Positions 9,781 through 18,304 of a stretch of 64,000 nt of DNA are shown one piece after another. The notes beneath the pieces were generated by a model. The model saw only the letters and a program-made list of their open reading frames with translations. It was not told where the DNA came from and ran no database searches. A program made the position numbers and the translations under genes. Every line of letters begins with the position of its first letter. The stretch's first letter is position 1. Source of the stretch: Paludibacter sp. (GTDB lineage Bacteria; Bacteroidota; Bacteroidia; Bacteroidales; Paludibacteraceae); contig JAMPAY010000002.1 in NCBI GenBank assembly GCA_023666945.1, positions 142,965 through 206,964 of the forward strand. The letters are read 5' to 3'.

Positions 9781-11538
9781 GTGAGTAAATATACCGACAT
9801 ATTACGGCATTATTGGGGATATTCCGATTTTCGTCCTTTGCAGGCGGATATAATTGAGAGTATCGGTGCGGGGCATGATACCTTGGGACTCATGCCTACG
9901 GGAGGAGGAAAATCACTGTGTTTTCAAGTGCCTACGTTGGCACAGGAGGGACTTTGTTTGGTTATAACTCCGCTTGTTGCACTGATGAAAGACCAGGTGG
10001 AGAATCTGAGTAAGAGGGAAATAAAAGCATATGCCATATATAGTGGTCTGACCAATAGAGAGATTCAGATTATATTGGATAACTGCCAATTCGGTAATTA
10101 TAAGTTTTTGTATGTATCACCGGAACGGTTGGAATCGGAGCAATTTCGCAAGCGACTGATTCAGTTGCCTATATGTATGATAGCCGTCGATGAGGCGCAT
10201 TGTATATCTCAGTGGGGGTATGATTTCCGTCCTCCGTATTTGCGTATTGCACAAATACGTAAGGATTTGCCGGAAGTGCCTGTGTTGGCACTTACTGCCA
10301 CAGCAACGCCTGATGTCGTACAAGATATACAAGATCGCTTGTCTTTGCCTGCTAAAACTCCACACATGTGGAATGTTTTCCGCAAGAGTTTCAAGCGGGA
10401 AAATTTGTATTATGTGGTCAGGCATACAGACGACAAGTGGGGACAGTTGTTGCATATCTTGCAATCGTTGAAGGGTAGTGCTATTGTATATGTGCGTAAT
10501 CGGCAGAAGACAAAAGAAACGGCAGAATGGTTGCAGCAGCAGGGAATCAGTGCTACCTATTATCATGCAGGGTTGAGTAGGCAGGCTAAAGACAATGCGC
10601 AACGGGCATGGAAAGATTTTCGGGGGAGTGGAGATGAGCCAAACGAGGGAGTGCGTGTAATCGTGGCTACGAACGCTTTCGGAATGGGTATTGATAAGCC
10701 CGATGTGCGCTTGGTGGTGCATTTGGATTTGCCCGATACTATAGAGGCTTATTTTCAGGAGGCAGGAAGGGCAGGGCGCGACGAACAACCTGCTTATGCG
10801 GTATTGCTCTATAACAAGGATGACAAAACGAAGGCGCAAAAGCGCGTACAAGACAACTATCCTACGCGTGAGTTCATCAAACGTGTATATGAATCATTAG
10901 GCAATTGGTATGAGGTAGGAGTAGGATCGGGGAGGGGACATACGTTCCCTTTCCCGCAAGAACGTTTTTGTGCAGAGTGTAAATTACCGTTGTTGCCCGC
11001 TTATAGTGCCATCCGATTGCTTTCACAAGCCGGATATTTGGCTTATACGGAAGAAACGGAGAGTCAGCCGCGTGTGTTGTTTTGTTGTACCAGAGAAGAG
11101 TTGTATAAAGAAGACTTGACTTCTTTGCAGGAACGTGCCGTGCACTATCTGTTGCGTACTTATACGGGGATATTTTCCGATCCGGTATACGTGAACGATG
11201 AGCGGATGGCGAAAGCCTTGGGAGTGCAGTTGAAAGATTTGTCGGAAGCATTGGTGGCAATGGCGCGCAGTGGCATATTGCAGTATATTCCACGTCGGAA
11301 GACTCCCTATATAACTTTCGTGTCGGAACGCGAGGATTTGGATTATCTGCATATAAGTGAAGCCGTGTATGAGAACAGAAAAGAGTTGTATGTAAAACGT
11401 TTGCAGGCGATGGTTGAGTATGCGGAACAAATGCAGTTTTGTAGGAGCCAGTTGCTCTTGGCTTATTTTGGAGAAACAGATGCACCGCCTTGTGGAACGT
11501 GCGATGTTTGTCGTCGAAACAAGATAAAGGAAGGCTGA
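9781..11538 (+). CDS. RecQ-family ATP-dependent DNA helicase (short form)
   Basis: Second RecQ-type helicase, 585 residues. Walker A GGGKS is at residues 41-45, DEAH in AVDEAHCISQWGYDF, and the motif VI region is FQEAGRAGRDEQP. A C-terminal zinc cluster is present (CRSQLLLAYFG, CGTCDVC), but the chain ends there with no HRDC domain. Start is GTG: no ATG occurs in frame between the promoter and the conserved N-terminus. Two RecQ paralogues of different length in one genome are common in Bacteroidales; the shorter one probably has a distinct repair role, but nothing here says which. Confidence 0.92.
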   Translation: MSKYTDILRHYWGYSDFRPLQADIIESIGAGHDTLGLMPTGGGKSLCFQVPTLAQEGLCLVITPLVALMKDQVENLSKREIKAYAIYSGLTNREIQIILDNCQFGNYKFLYVSPERLESEQFRKRLIQLPICMIAVDEAHCISQWGYDFRPPYLRIAQIRKDLPEVPVLALTATATPDVVQDIQDRLSLPAKTPHMWNVFRKSFKRENLYYVVRHTDDKWGQLLHILQSLKGSAIVYVRNRQKTKETAEWLQQQGISATYYHAGLSRQAKDNAQRAWKDFRGSGDEPNEGVRVIVATNAFGMGIDKPDVRLVVHLDLPDTIEAYFQEAGRAGRDEQPAYAVLLYNKDDKTKAQKRVQDNYPTREFIKRVYESLGNWYEVGVGSGRGHTFPFPQERFCAECKLPLLPAYSAIRLLSQAGYLAYTEETESQPRVLFCCTREELYKEDLTSLQERAVHYLLRTYTGIFSDPVYVNDERMAKALGVQLKDLSEALVAMARSGILQYIPRRKTPYITFVSEREDLDYLHISEAVYENRKELYVKRLQAMVEYAEQMQFCRSQLLLAYFGETDAPPCGTCDVCRRNKIKEG

Positions 11539-11781
11539 TCGCAAGTTGGTCGCTTTGCTGCAGTTGTGTATGATGTGTTTCGTCTGAAACAGATTGTGCA
11601 ATGCTGAAAAAGCAAAGCACCATTCAATGTTTCATCACAACGTTTAATTACTGATATTATTAATGCAGTCTTCTTACTATACGTATTTGTAGGTTTGTGC
11701 AAAATGTTATGTTTATCTTCAAAAATATAACATTTTTCTTTTGTTGTAGTGCTGTTTGCTTGCAATCAGGGTCTGTATAGG

Positions 11782-11848
11782 CTTACGAGACAGTTACGAG
11801 ACCGTAACGAGATCGTAACGAGACTTCGTCGAGCTTTCATTTTGTTAA
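11782..11848 (+). repeat. Dispersed upstream repeat module, copy A
   Basis: Four tandem 11-base units (11782-11825, consensus GTAACGAGACC) run directly into a conserved tail, TCGTCGAGCTTTCATTTTG and TTAAA (11826-11848). The same layout recurs at 20588-20644 (reverse strand) and 59171-59238. It ends 164 bases before the serA ATG and 130 bases before its -7 box. Neighbouring GTTAC and GTAAC units can pair with each other. Confidence 0.85.
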
Positions 11849-11954
11849 ACTCAATCCGTACTCAAATTCATCAAAGCACGTTCTGTTATTCAACATCTTT
11901 TTTTATACGAATCCTAACGAAGTGAACAGAAAAAATCAGAACTATCAATAGTTG

Positions 11955-11985
11955 TTGGTAGGATGAAATGATTTTTGTATCTTTG
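11955..11985 (+). promoter_or_regulatory. Promoter of serA
   Basis: TTG (11955-11957), 20 bases, TATCTTTG (11978-11985), 26 bases before the ATG at 12012. Confidence 0.75.
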
Positions 11986-12011
11986 CAACCTAAATATAAC
12001 GCTTGATTTTT

Positions 12012-12932
12012 ATGAAAATTCTTGTTGCGACCGAAAAGCCCTTTGCTAAAGTGGCGATTGACGGAATACGTCGTGTGGCTGAAGAGGCCGGTTATGAAAC
12101 GGCTTTGTTGGAGAAATATACTTCGAAAGAACAGTTGCTTGATGCTGTGGCAGATGCCGATGCGCTTATAGTGCGCTCTGACCAAGTGGATAATGCCGTG
12201 TTTGAGGCGGCTGGGCAACTGAAAATCGTGGTTCGTGCAGGTGCAGGTTTCGACAATATAGACCTTACTGCCGCTACCGCACACAATGTGTGTGTAATGA
12301 ATACTCCCGGTCAGAATGCTAACGCAGTAGCGGAATTGGCATTCGGCTTGATGGTATATGCGCAACGCAATTTTTATAGCGGCACTTCGGGAACGGAATT
12401 GTTGGGGAAGACTTTAGGAATCCATGCTTTCGGTAATGTGGGGCGTAATGTGGCACGTATCGCCAAAGGATTTGGTATGAATGTGATTGCGTATGATGCC
12501 TATTGCTCGGATGAGTCAATGCGTGAGGCAGGAGTAACACCGGTAGGCAGTGTGGAAGATTTGTATGCTCAATCGGACATAGTATCGTTGCACATACCTG
12601 CAACAGCAGAAACGAAACATAGTATCAACCGCAATCTGTTGCAACGCATGCCCAAGGGAGCATTATTGGTGAATACGGCGCGTAAGGAAGTGATAAACGA
12701 AGATGAACTGATAATGCTGATGTCGGAACGGCAGGACTTTAAATATGTGACGGATATAATGCCTGCTTCTGATGTAAAGATGCACGAATTGTTTGAGGGA
12801 CGCTATTTTGCTACACCCAAAAAGATGGGGGCTCAGACTGCAGAAGCCAATATAAATGCAGGTATTGCTGCGGCTAAACAGATAGTAGGCTATTTGAAAG
12901 ACGGTAACGACCGTTTCCGCCTCAACAAATAA
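12012..12932 (+). CDS. serA: D-3-phosphoglycerate dehydrogenase (short, Lys-type)
   Basis: NAD-dependent first enzyme of serine synthesis, 306 residues, without the C-terminal ACT regulatory domain of the long enzymes. It shows the substrate loop VVRAGAGFDNID, the dinucleotide fold GIHAFGNVGRNVA and the catalytic arginine in NTARKEV. The usual catalytic His (normally TPHIGA) is replaced: the site reads TPKKMGAQT, with lysine. The usual Glu is also missing from VTDIMPAS. This matches the Lys-type (type IIIK) enzymes I recall from Bacteroidota and Entamoeba, so it should be active. ATG 12012 is preferred to a TTG nine bases upstream. Confidence 0.93.
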   Translation: MKILVATEKPFAKVAIDGIRRVAEEAGYETALLEKYTSKEQLLDAVADADALIVRSDQVDNAVFEAAGQLKIVVRAGAGFDNIDLTAATAHNVCVMNTPGQNANAVAELAFGLMVYAQRNFYSGTSGTELLGKTLGIHAFGNVGRNVARIAKGFGMNVIAYDAYCSDESMREAGVTPVGSVEDLYAQSDIVSLHIPATAETKHSINRNLLQRMPKGALLVNTARKEVINEDELIMLMSERQDFKYVTDIMPASDVKMHELFEGRYFATPKKMGAQTAEANINAGIAAAKQIVGYLKDGNDRFRLNK

Positions 12933-12959
12933 AAAGAGAATAGCATATCATCCCATCCC

Positions 12960-14222
12960 ATGAAGAAGAGACTCTTCGTTATATTACTTATATGTTGCCC
13001 GCTATTGGCGTGTGGAGAGGCTTATCTGTCGGTAAGTGGAGGAAACGTGTGTTTGTTGCCTCAACCGAAAGGGATTGATTATGTGTTTATTTTTGCAGGA
13101 TTACAAGATGCGGAGTTGCATACCACTGATGCTAATCCTGTATGGTGGCAAATGCAGAACGGTGATTCGGTTTGTATAGCCCAAGGTGTTGACTATTTGC
13201 TGCCAGAGGATAATACTGGGTATATCTTGCATACCGACCAAGGACGAGTTACTTTCTGGGTGATTGACTATTTGCAGTATCAATGCCAAATACGTGCTTT
13301 TACTGTGGATATGCAGTATGACGATATCTGTACGAATACGCGTTTGTTGTTGGATGCCGACATACCTGCCTTATCGTATGAAACTTACAAAGGTGTTTCA
13401 TATTCCATAGAACGTGAGTGTGAGGTGCATTATATGTCACTTGGTTTTACGGGAGAGGTATGGGAAGATTCTGCCTGTGTAGAGACATTACCTTTGAGGT
13501 CGTCGTTGGTAGTGCCGGCTCCATTGCAGAATACTGTGTTTACGCTGAGTGCTGACCAATTTGCACAGCAATTAGGGCTGCTGCAAGATTCGGTAACGAC
13601 GGATGTGTACAATACGGTGGCATTGGCAGTGCGTCCGCAGACAATTACCACTATTAGAGGAACGGAATCCGATAATAAGATGAGCAACGAGGTCGATCGT
13701 CCGACCGAAGCCACGGTGCTGAATGGGTCGGCACCGTTGGATATATTGTTTCGTGCCAATGGCACTCCTGCTGCTGCTTTTTATCAGTGGAGACTCTATC
13801 GGGGAAGCGACTTGTTGGCACAACGTACGGATGCCGAACATCGCTATACATTTGATACATATGGTGAGTATAGGGTGGTGCTTACTGCCACTAATGATTT
13901 TTGTGCAACCGATTCAACAGAGTTTAAAGTCTCTGTGAGCGAATCGCAATTGCTTGTACCCAATGTGTTTACTCCTAATGGCGATGGGCAGAATGATGAG
14001 TTTAGGGTGCTCTATCGCTCAATTACGGAATTCCGGTGTTGGGTGTATAATCGTTGGGGAAAAAAGGTGTTCGAATGGACAGATCCTGCTAAAGGGTGGG
14101 ATGGTACTATCAACGGAAAGAAAGCAGCAGAATCAGCATATTTCTATGTTATTCGTGCCAAGGGTGCCGATGGACGATTGTATAAACTGAAAGGAGACAT
14201 CAATCTGATACGCGGAAAGTGA
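12960..14222 (+). CDS. T9SS type B sorting domain-containing surface protein
   Basis: Exported protein of 420 residues. Signal sequence MKKRLFVILLICCPLLACGEA; the LLAC could be a lipobox or a signal peptidase I site. The middle holds an Ig/PKD-like domain (about 255-325, ending YTFDTYGEYRVVLTATN). The C-terminal 88 residues (from about 333) are the gliding-motility-type CHU_C / T9SS type B sorting domain: VPNVFTPNGDGQNDEF, then VYNRWGKKVFEW, GWDG and a final GDINLIRG. It should cross the outer membrane through the type IX system. The N-terminal part is not recognised. It follows serA by 27 bases and probably shares its transcript. Confidence 0.88.
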   Translation: MKKRLFVILLICCPLLACGEAYLSVSGGNVCLLPQPKGIDYVFIFAGLQDAELHTTDANPVWWQMQNGDSVCIAQGVDYLLPEDNTGYILHTDQGRVTFWVIDYLQYQCQIRAFTVDMQYDDICTNTRLLLDADIPALSYETYKGVSYSIERECEVHYMSLGFTGEVWEDSACVETLPLRSSLVVPAPLQNTVFTLSADQFAQQLGLLQDSVTTDVYNTVALAVRPQTITTIRGTESDNKMSNEVDRPTEATVLNGSAPLDILFRANGTPAAAFYQWRLYRGSDLLAQRTDAEHRYTFDTYGEYRVVLTATNDFCATDSTEFKVSVSESQLLVPNVFTPNGDGQNDEFRVLYRSITEFRCWVYNRWGKKVFEWTDPAKGWDGTINGKKAAESAYFYVIRAKGADGRLYKLKGDINLIRGK

Positions 14223-14262
14223 ACGAAATAGTATGAAATAGGTCTGTTATGTAGTAGATAAT

Positions 14263-14312
14263 ATATACAATAAGCCGCTTGTTTATTTGCCGACAAGCGG
14301 CTTATTGTATAT
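14263..14312. terminator. Bidirectional terminator
   Basis: Perfect 20-bp inverted repeat (14263-14282 with 14293-14312), 10-base loop, between the convergent T9SS cargo gene and the CBM9-like gene. The core is AAGCCGCTTGT. Confidence 0.85.
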
Positions 14313-14315
14313 GTT

Positions 14316-14966
14316 TTAGAAATATAATTCTCCGAAAAAGTCGGGGCGATGAAAGTCCGGTTTGTCGGTAGGTATAGGGTTCCAACTGACATAATGTACG
14401 GCAGTCGTATCGTCGGCACACTTGTAGAAATTACCTAATAGTTTTTCCGGTAGTCGTTCGGGATCTATATTTAGTAGCGAAAATGGAATACCTACACATA
14501 AGTCCCAACAGAATTGACCGTCTATTTCACGGAAAGGTCGTTTCCCCAACGAACTGTAACGCTCTATTTGTGCAAACTCTTCAGGAGTGCGATAGACAAT
14601 GTTTTCGGTGCGCGAGGTGCGAGTACTTGCCGTAGCAGTACCGATACAATTGAATTCAAAATTCATATACTGATCGGCATCAGGTAACTTGCAGAAGAAT
14701 TCTACGCATGAATCTTTCCATACGGGTTCTAAATCGTTTGTATAAACGGCTTTGAGCATAATCCCGTTGACGTGCCATTTAATGAAGAGTTTCTTGTCGG
14801 AACGTGCTATGTACACCGTTGTAAGCGGTATATAGGGATATTGATTGGCCCAATTGGCTTGGTCTATACCTATCGCTGTTCCGATATCGTCTAATTGGGC
14901 ATTGATTTGTTCGATACTCATCTCCGCAAAAGCGGAATGAAAAGGAATGTGCAAATGTTTATTCAT
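14316..14966 (-). CDS. Carbohydrate-binding family 9-like domain protein
   Basis: A 216-residue protein without a signal peptide. The pattern YVTNDLEPVWKDSCVEFF (as AVYTNDLEPVWKDSCVEFF), YMNFEFNCIG, and a C-terminal FHRPDFFGELYF matches the stand-alone CBM9-like / DUF1083-type proteins common in Bacteroidales. Ligand and role are unknown. The open frame extends 45 codons upstream, but that part overlaps the promoter; the ATG at 14966 is the sensible start. Divergent from the M3 peptidase gene, with overlapping promoters. Confidence 0.7.
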   Translation of the reverse strand: MNKHLHIPFHSAFAEMSIEQINAQLDDIGTAIGIDQANWANQYPYIPLTTVYIARSDKKLFIKWHVNGIMLKAVYTNDLEPVWKDSCVEFFCKLPDADQYMNFEFNCIGTATASTRTSRTENIVYRTPEEFAQIERYSSLGKRPFREIDGQFCWDLCVGIPFSLLNIDPERLPEKLLGNFYKCADDTTAVHYVSWNPIPTDKPDFHRPDFFGELYF

Positions 14967-15016
14967 GATAGTATCAGTATTAGAAACAGAAATAATTATC
15001 CGACCTAATCTCGCTG

Positions 15017-15048
15017 CAAATATACACATTGTTCTTTGATTATCCAAA
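15017..15048 (-). promoter_or_regulatory. Promoter of the CBM9-like gene
   Basis: Minus-strand TTTG (15045-15048), 20 bases, TATATTTG (15017-15024). It overlaps the divergent plus-strand promoter at 15035-15065. Confidence 0.75.
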
Positions 15049-15065
15049 TCTATTTTGTACTTTTG
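15035..15065 (+). promoter_or_regulatory. Promoter of the M3 peptidase gene
   Basis: TTTG (15035-15038), 19 bases, TACTTTTG (15058-15065). The two divergent -33 boxes lie inside each other's promoters, so the genes probably compete for polymerase. Confidence 0.75.
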
Positions 15066-15140
15066 CACCGCATGTTGTGCCATTATGAGAAGGTACAACA
15101 AGTTATATGCATAAGATTATTAAATATATAATATAGCAGT

Positions 15141-17270
15141 ATGAAATTAAAACATTTTGCCCTTATGGCATTTACAGCATGTTCGGTGGCGGTATCGGCC
15201 ACCAATCCGTTCTTTGAGTATAAGAACTGGAAAACGCCGCATGGCACTTATCCGTTTAATGAGATTCGTCCGGAGCATTATATGCCCGCTTTTGAGGAGG
15301 GAATGCGTCAGGGTTTACAAGACATTGATGACATCGTAAATAATCCTGCAGCCCCTACGTTTGCCAACACAATAGAGGCTTATGAGAAATCAGGTCGTCT
15401 GTTGTCAGTAGTGGCTTCTTGTTTCTACAATCTTACATCGGCCGAAACGAACGACGAGTTGCAGGCAATAGAAATGGAGTTGTCTCCAAAATTGTCGGAA
15501 TATTCGGCTACAATACGTTTGAATGAAAAACTCTTTCAACGTATCAAGGCTGTGTATGAACAACGCGATAAACTGAAACTTAACAAAGAGCAGCGTAAAT
15601 TATTGGACGATGTATATGAAAGTTTTGCCAACAATGGTGCAAACCTATCGCCTGAAGACAAACAGACCTATCGCGAACTGAGTGCCCGCTTGAGTCAACT
15701 GACGCTTACGTACGGACAGAACGTATTGAAAGCCACCAATGCTTGGACTATGCTTGTAACAAACGAAAGCGATTTGGCAGGCGTGTCTGACGATACGAAA
15801 GCCATGCTTCGTGCTAATGCTGAGAAGAAAGGCTTGGAAGGATGGCTCTTGGATTTGAAACCTACTACCTATATCCCTGTTATGCAAGATTGCGATAACC
15901 GTGATATCCGTAGAGAATTGTATATGGCTTACAATAGTCGTTGCATAGGCGGAGAGTTTGATAATACGTCAGTGATATGCGATATAGTCAATACCCGTCT
16001 TGCCTTGGCTAATCTTTTCGGTAAAGCCACTTATGCCGACAAATCGTTGCACAAGACAATGGCGGAAACCAAGGAGAATGTATATAAATTATTGGATCAA
16101 TTACGCGATGCTTATATGCCGGTTGCTAAAGAAGAAGTAGCAGAATTGCAGGCGTTTGCAACAGCCAATGGCTTCTATGCAGAGTTGCAGGGATGGGATT
16201 GGAGTTATTGGTCGAAGAAATTGAAGAACGAAAAGTATGCGGTTTCTGATGATTTGCTCCGTCCGTACTTCGAATTGGAGAATGTAAAGCAAGGTGTATT
16301 CGGATTGGCAAAACGCTTATATGGCATCACCTTCAAAGAGAACAAAGATATCCAAGTATATAACCCTGAAGTATCGGCTTATGAAGTGTTTGATGAAAAG
16401 GGTAAGTTCTTGGCTGTTTATTATGCCGATTTTCATCCTCGCGAGGGTAAACGCGGTGGTGCTTGGATGAACGATTTCAAACCTCAGTGGAAAGAGGGTA
16501 AACTTGATTCACGTCCGCATATCGTTAATGTGATGAATTTTACACGTCCTACTGCCGATAAGCCCGCATTGCTCACCTACGATGAAGTAGAAACCTTCTT
16601 GCATGAGTTCGGACACGGATTACATGGTATGCTCACTCGCTGCCAATATGCTTCGTTGTCGGGAACCAATGTTCCGCGCGATTTTGTAGAATTGCCCTCG
16701 CAGTTTAATGAAAACTTCTTGGGAGAAAAAGAGTTCCTCGATACTTTTGCCAAACATTGGCAGACCGGCGAACCTATGCCGCAGGAACTGATAGACAAGA
16801 TTAAGGCATCACAGACTTATCATTCTGCCTATGCATGTGTGCGCCAATTAAGTTTCGGCTATTTGGATATGGCTTGGCATACGTTGGAGCAGCCGTTCGC
16901 ACCTTCGGAATGTACTACAACGATGCAGGCGGTTATTGATTTCGGAAATGAGGCAATGGAACAGGTACAAGTATTGCCTATTGTTCCGGGGACGCAAATG
17001 GAGACCGCATTTACACACATCTTTTCGGGTGGTTATGCGGCAGGTTACTATTCCTACAAGTGGTCGGAACTACTCGATGCCGATGCTTTCTCTGTATTGA
17101 AGAAAAACGGTATTTTCGATAAGAAAACAGCCAACCTCTTCCGCACTTGCATTCTTGAACGAGGAGGAACAGAGAATCCTATGGAACTTTATAAGCGTTT
17201 CCGTGGCGGTGAACCTACCATAAATGCTCTAATGGAGCGTGACGGCATAAAAGCCATTGTGCTGCAATAA
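15141..17270 (+). CDS. M3-family metallopeptidase (peptidyl-dipeptidase Dcp / oligopeptidase type)
   Basis: Zinc oligopeptidase that trims short peptides. The HExxH motif is HEFGH at residues 488-492 (in ETFLHEFGHGLHGML), followed by the distal glutamate region ELPSQFNENF. An N-terminal signal-like stretch (MKLKHFALMAFTACSVAVSA) is followed by NPFFEYKNWKTPHGTYPF, typical of Bacteroidales Dcp proteins, so it is probably periplasmic. Length of 709 fits the family. Single-gene unit with its own promoter and terminator. Choosing Dcp over oligopeptidase A is by resemblance only. Confidence 0.9.
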   Translation: MKLKHFALMAFTACSVAVSATNPFFEYKNWKTPHGTYPFNEIRPEHYMPAFEEGMRQGLQDIDDIVNNPAAPTFANTIEAYEKSGRLLSVVASCFYNLTSAETNDELQAIEMELSPKLSEYSATIRLNEKLFQRIKAVYEQRDKLKLNKEQRKLLDDVYESFANNGANLSPEDKQTYRELSARLSQLTLTYGQNVLKATNAWTMLVTNESDLAGVSDDTKAMLRANAEKKGLEGWLLDLKPTTYIPVMQDCDNRDIRRELYMAYNSRCIGGEFDNTSVICDIVNTRLALANLFGKATYADKSLHKTMAETKENVYKLLDQLRDAYMPVAKEEVAELQAFATANGFYAELQGWDWSYWSKKLKNEKYAVSDDLLRPYFELENVKQGVFGLAKRLYGITFKENKDIQVYNPEVSAYEVFDEKGKFLAVYYADFHPREGKRGGAWMNDFKPQWKEGKLDSRPHIVNVMNFTRPTADKPALLTYDEVETFLHEFGHGLHGMLTRCQYASLSGTNVPRDFVELPSQFNENFLGEKEFLDTFAKHWQTGEPMPQELIDKIKASQTYHSAYACVRQLSFGYLDMAWHTLEQPFAPSECTTTMQAVIDFGNEAMEQVQVLPIVPGTQMETAFTHIFSGGYAAGYYSYKWSELLDADAFSVLKKNGIFDKKTANLFRTCILERGGTENPMELYKRFRGGEPTINALMERDGIKAIVLQ

Positions 17271-17298
17271 AGAAGCAGCGTAAAGGTGTTGATATATA

Positions 17299-17334
17299 TA
17301 GCGAGAGGATTCCTAAGTAGGAATCCTCTCGCTA
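17299..17334 (+). terminator. Terminator after the M3 peptidase gene
   Basis: Perfect 16-bp stem (17299-17314 with 17319-17334) with a 4-base loop, 29 bases after the stop. Confidence 0.85.
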
Positions 17335-17358
17335 TGATTGTTATAATGTAATTAAGGG

Positions 17359-17601
17359 TTACTGACGTTGGAGTGGTACGTTGCGGAATTCAAGGATAGC
17401 ACCATATGCGCCCAAAACACGATTATAATCGTGTAATATAACTTTGAATAATGAGAATGCAGCAGCATATTCGTCTATATCTTGTACTTTGATACGTACT
17501 TTAAGTGTTACTCCATCAGGTAAAGACTTTTTTGCATATATACCTTTTTGGGGGAGGTGTGGGGTGATAAAACTCTTTACAAGTGCAAACGGACGCCTCA
17601 C
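17359..17601 (-). CDS. Small hypothetical protein (80 codons, GTG start inside a hairpin)
   Basis: Not recognised. The last 60 codons look coding in codon choice and hydrophobic pattern (VTLKVRIKVQDIDEYAAAF, then FKVILHDYNRVLGAYG), but there is no ATG in the frame. The only upstream start candidate is a GTG at 17601 in the loop of a 9-bp hairpin, and a stop lies shortly upstream. A good minus-strand promoter at 17680-17710 points at it. It may be a genuine small gene with a structured leader, or the 3' remnant of a larger gene. Confidence 0.4.
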   Translation of the reverse strand: MRRPFALVKSFITPHLPQKGIYAKKSLPDGVTLKVRIKVQDIDEYAAAFSLFKVILHDYNRVLGAYGAILEFRNVPLQRQ

Positions 17602-17611
17602 GGCGTCCGTT
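17590..17611. promoter_or_regulatory. Hairpin in the leader of the small ORF
   Basis: Inverted repeat ACGGACGCC ... GGCGTCCGT with a 4-base loop. On the plus strand it is followed by TTTT, so it could act as a weak terminator that way. On the minus strand it covers the only start codon of the 80-codon ORF. Confidence 0.55.
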
Positions 17612-17679
17612 TTACTATAAGGTATTAGTCTGTTTGATTTTTAAGGTACAAAAAAGATTGTGTTGTTTTGATTACGTTG

Positions 17680-17710
17680 CAAAGATAAAGGCTTTTTTTT
17701 GCCCGCACAA
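17680..17710 (-). promoter_or_regulatory. Promoter pointing at the small ORF
   Basis: Minus-strand TTG (17708-17710), 20 bases, TATCTTTG (17680-17687). The predicted start is about 70 bases upstream of the GTG at 17601. Confidence 0.65.
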
Positions 17711-17799
17711 TAGCAATTTTTATGTTATACAACATACTTTTGCAACATGTTTTTTCTGTACGTATGCGTCGGTTGTTTGTGTAATCTGCTGAAATGTAT

Positions 17800-18294
17800 T
17801 TATTTACGGTCTAATTCGATGATTTCGAGGTCATGAATGCGTTCGCCGTCGATTTGGAGACGTATAAGGGTCTGAACGGTGTGAAAGCCGTACTTCCCCG
17901 CAGCCCCGGGATTGACGCAAAGCATACGCAGGCTTTTGTCGTATTGTACTTTCAGTATGTGCGAATGACCGCAGACAAACAATTGTGGCGGATTGGCATA
18001 TAGTTTTCGTGCGACAATGGGGTTGTAGTTGTGCGGGTATCCTCCTATATGCGTAAGTACCACTTCGACATCTTCCACTTTGAAACGGTAGTATTCTTGC
18101 AACGAATAGCGTACATCGCCACAGTCGCAGTTGCCATAGACGGCTCGTGTAGGTTTGAATTCGCGCAGGCGTTGCAACACTTCGCTTGTACCGATATCGC
18201 CGGCATGCCATATTTCGTCAACATCTTTGAAATGTTCGAAGACACGTTCGTCCAACAAACCGTGTGTATCAGATAGAATGCCGATGGTTTTCAT
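17800..18294 (-). CDS. Metallophosphoesterase, YfcE/MJ0936 family
   Basis: Calcineurin-like phosphoesterase of 164 residues. Metal-binding motifs in order: ILSDTHG, IWHAGDIG, YGNCD, THIGG and CGHSH. Members act on phosphodiesters; the natural substrate is unknown. The ATG at 18294 places the start three codons before ILSDTHG; the frame runs three codons further upstream. It follows gldF by 10 bases, an unusual partner, and is probably co-transcribed with it. Confidence 0.9.
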   Translation of the reverse strand: MKTIGILSDTHGLLDERVFEHFKDVDEIWHAGDIGTSEVLQRLREFKPTRAVYGNCDCGDVRYSLQEYYRFKVEDVEVVLTHIGGYPHNYNPIVARKLYANPPQLFVCGHSHILKVQYDKSLRMLCVNPGAAGKYGFHTVQTLIRLQIDGERIHDLEIIELDRK

Positions 18295-18304
18295 AGTGCG
18301 CACC

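Larger units (their letters stand above)
11539..12011. other. Intergenic region carrying repeat module copy A
   Basis: No credible gene. It holds a weak AT-rich hairpin at 11702-11735 running into a T-rich tract (possible end of the recQ paralogue transcript), the 11-nt repeat module at 11782-11848, and the serA promoter at 11955-11985. Confidence 0.7.
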
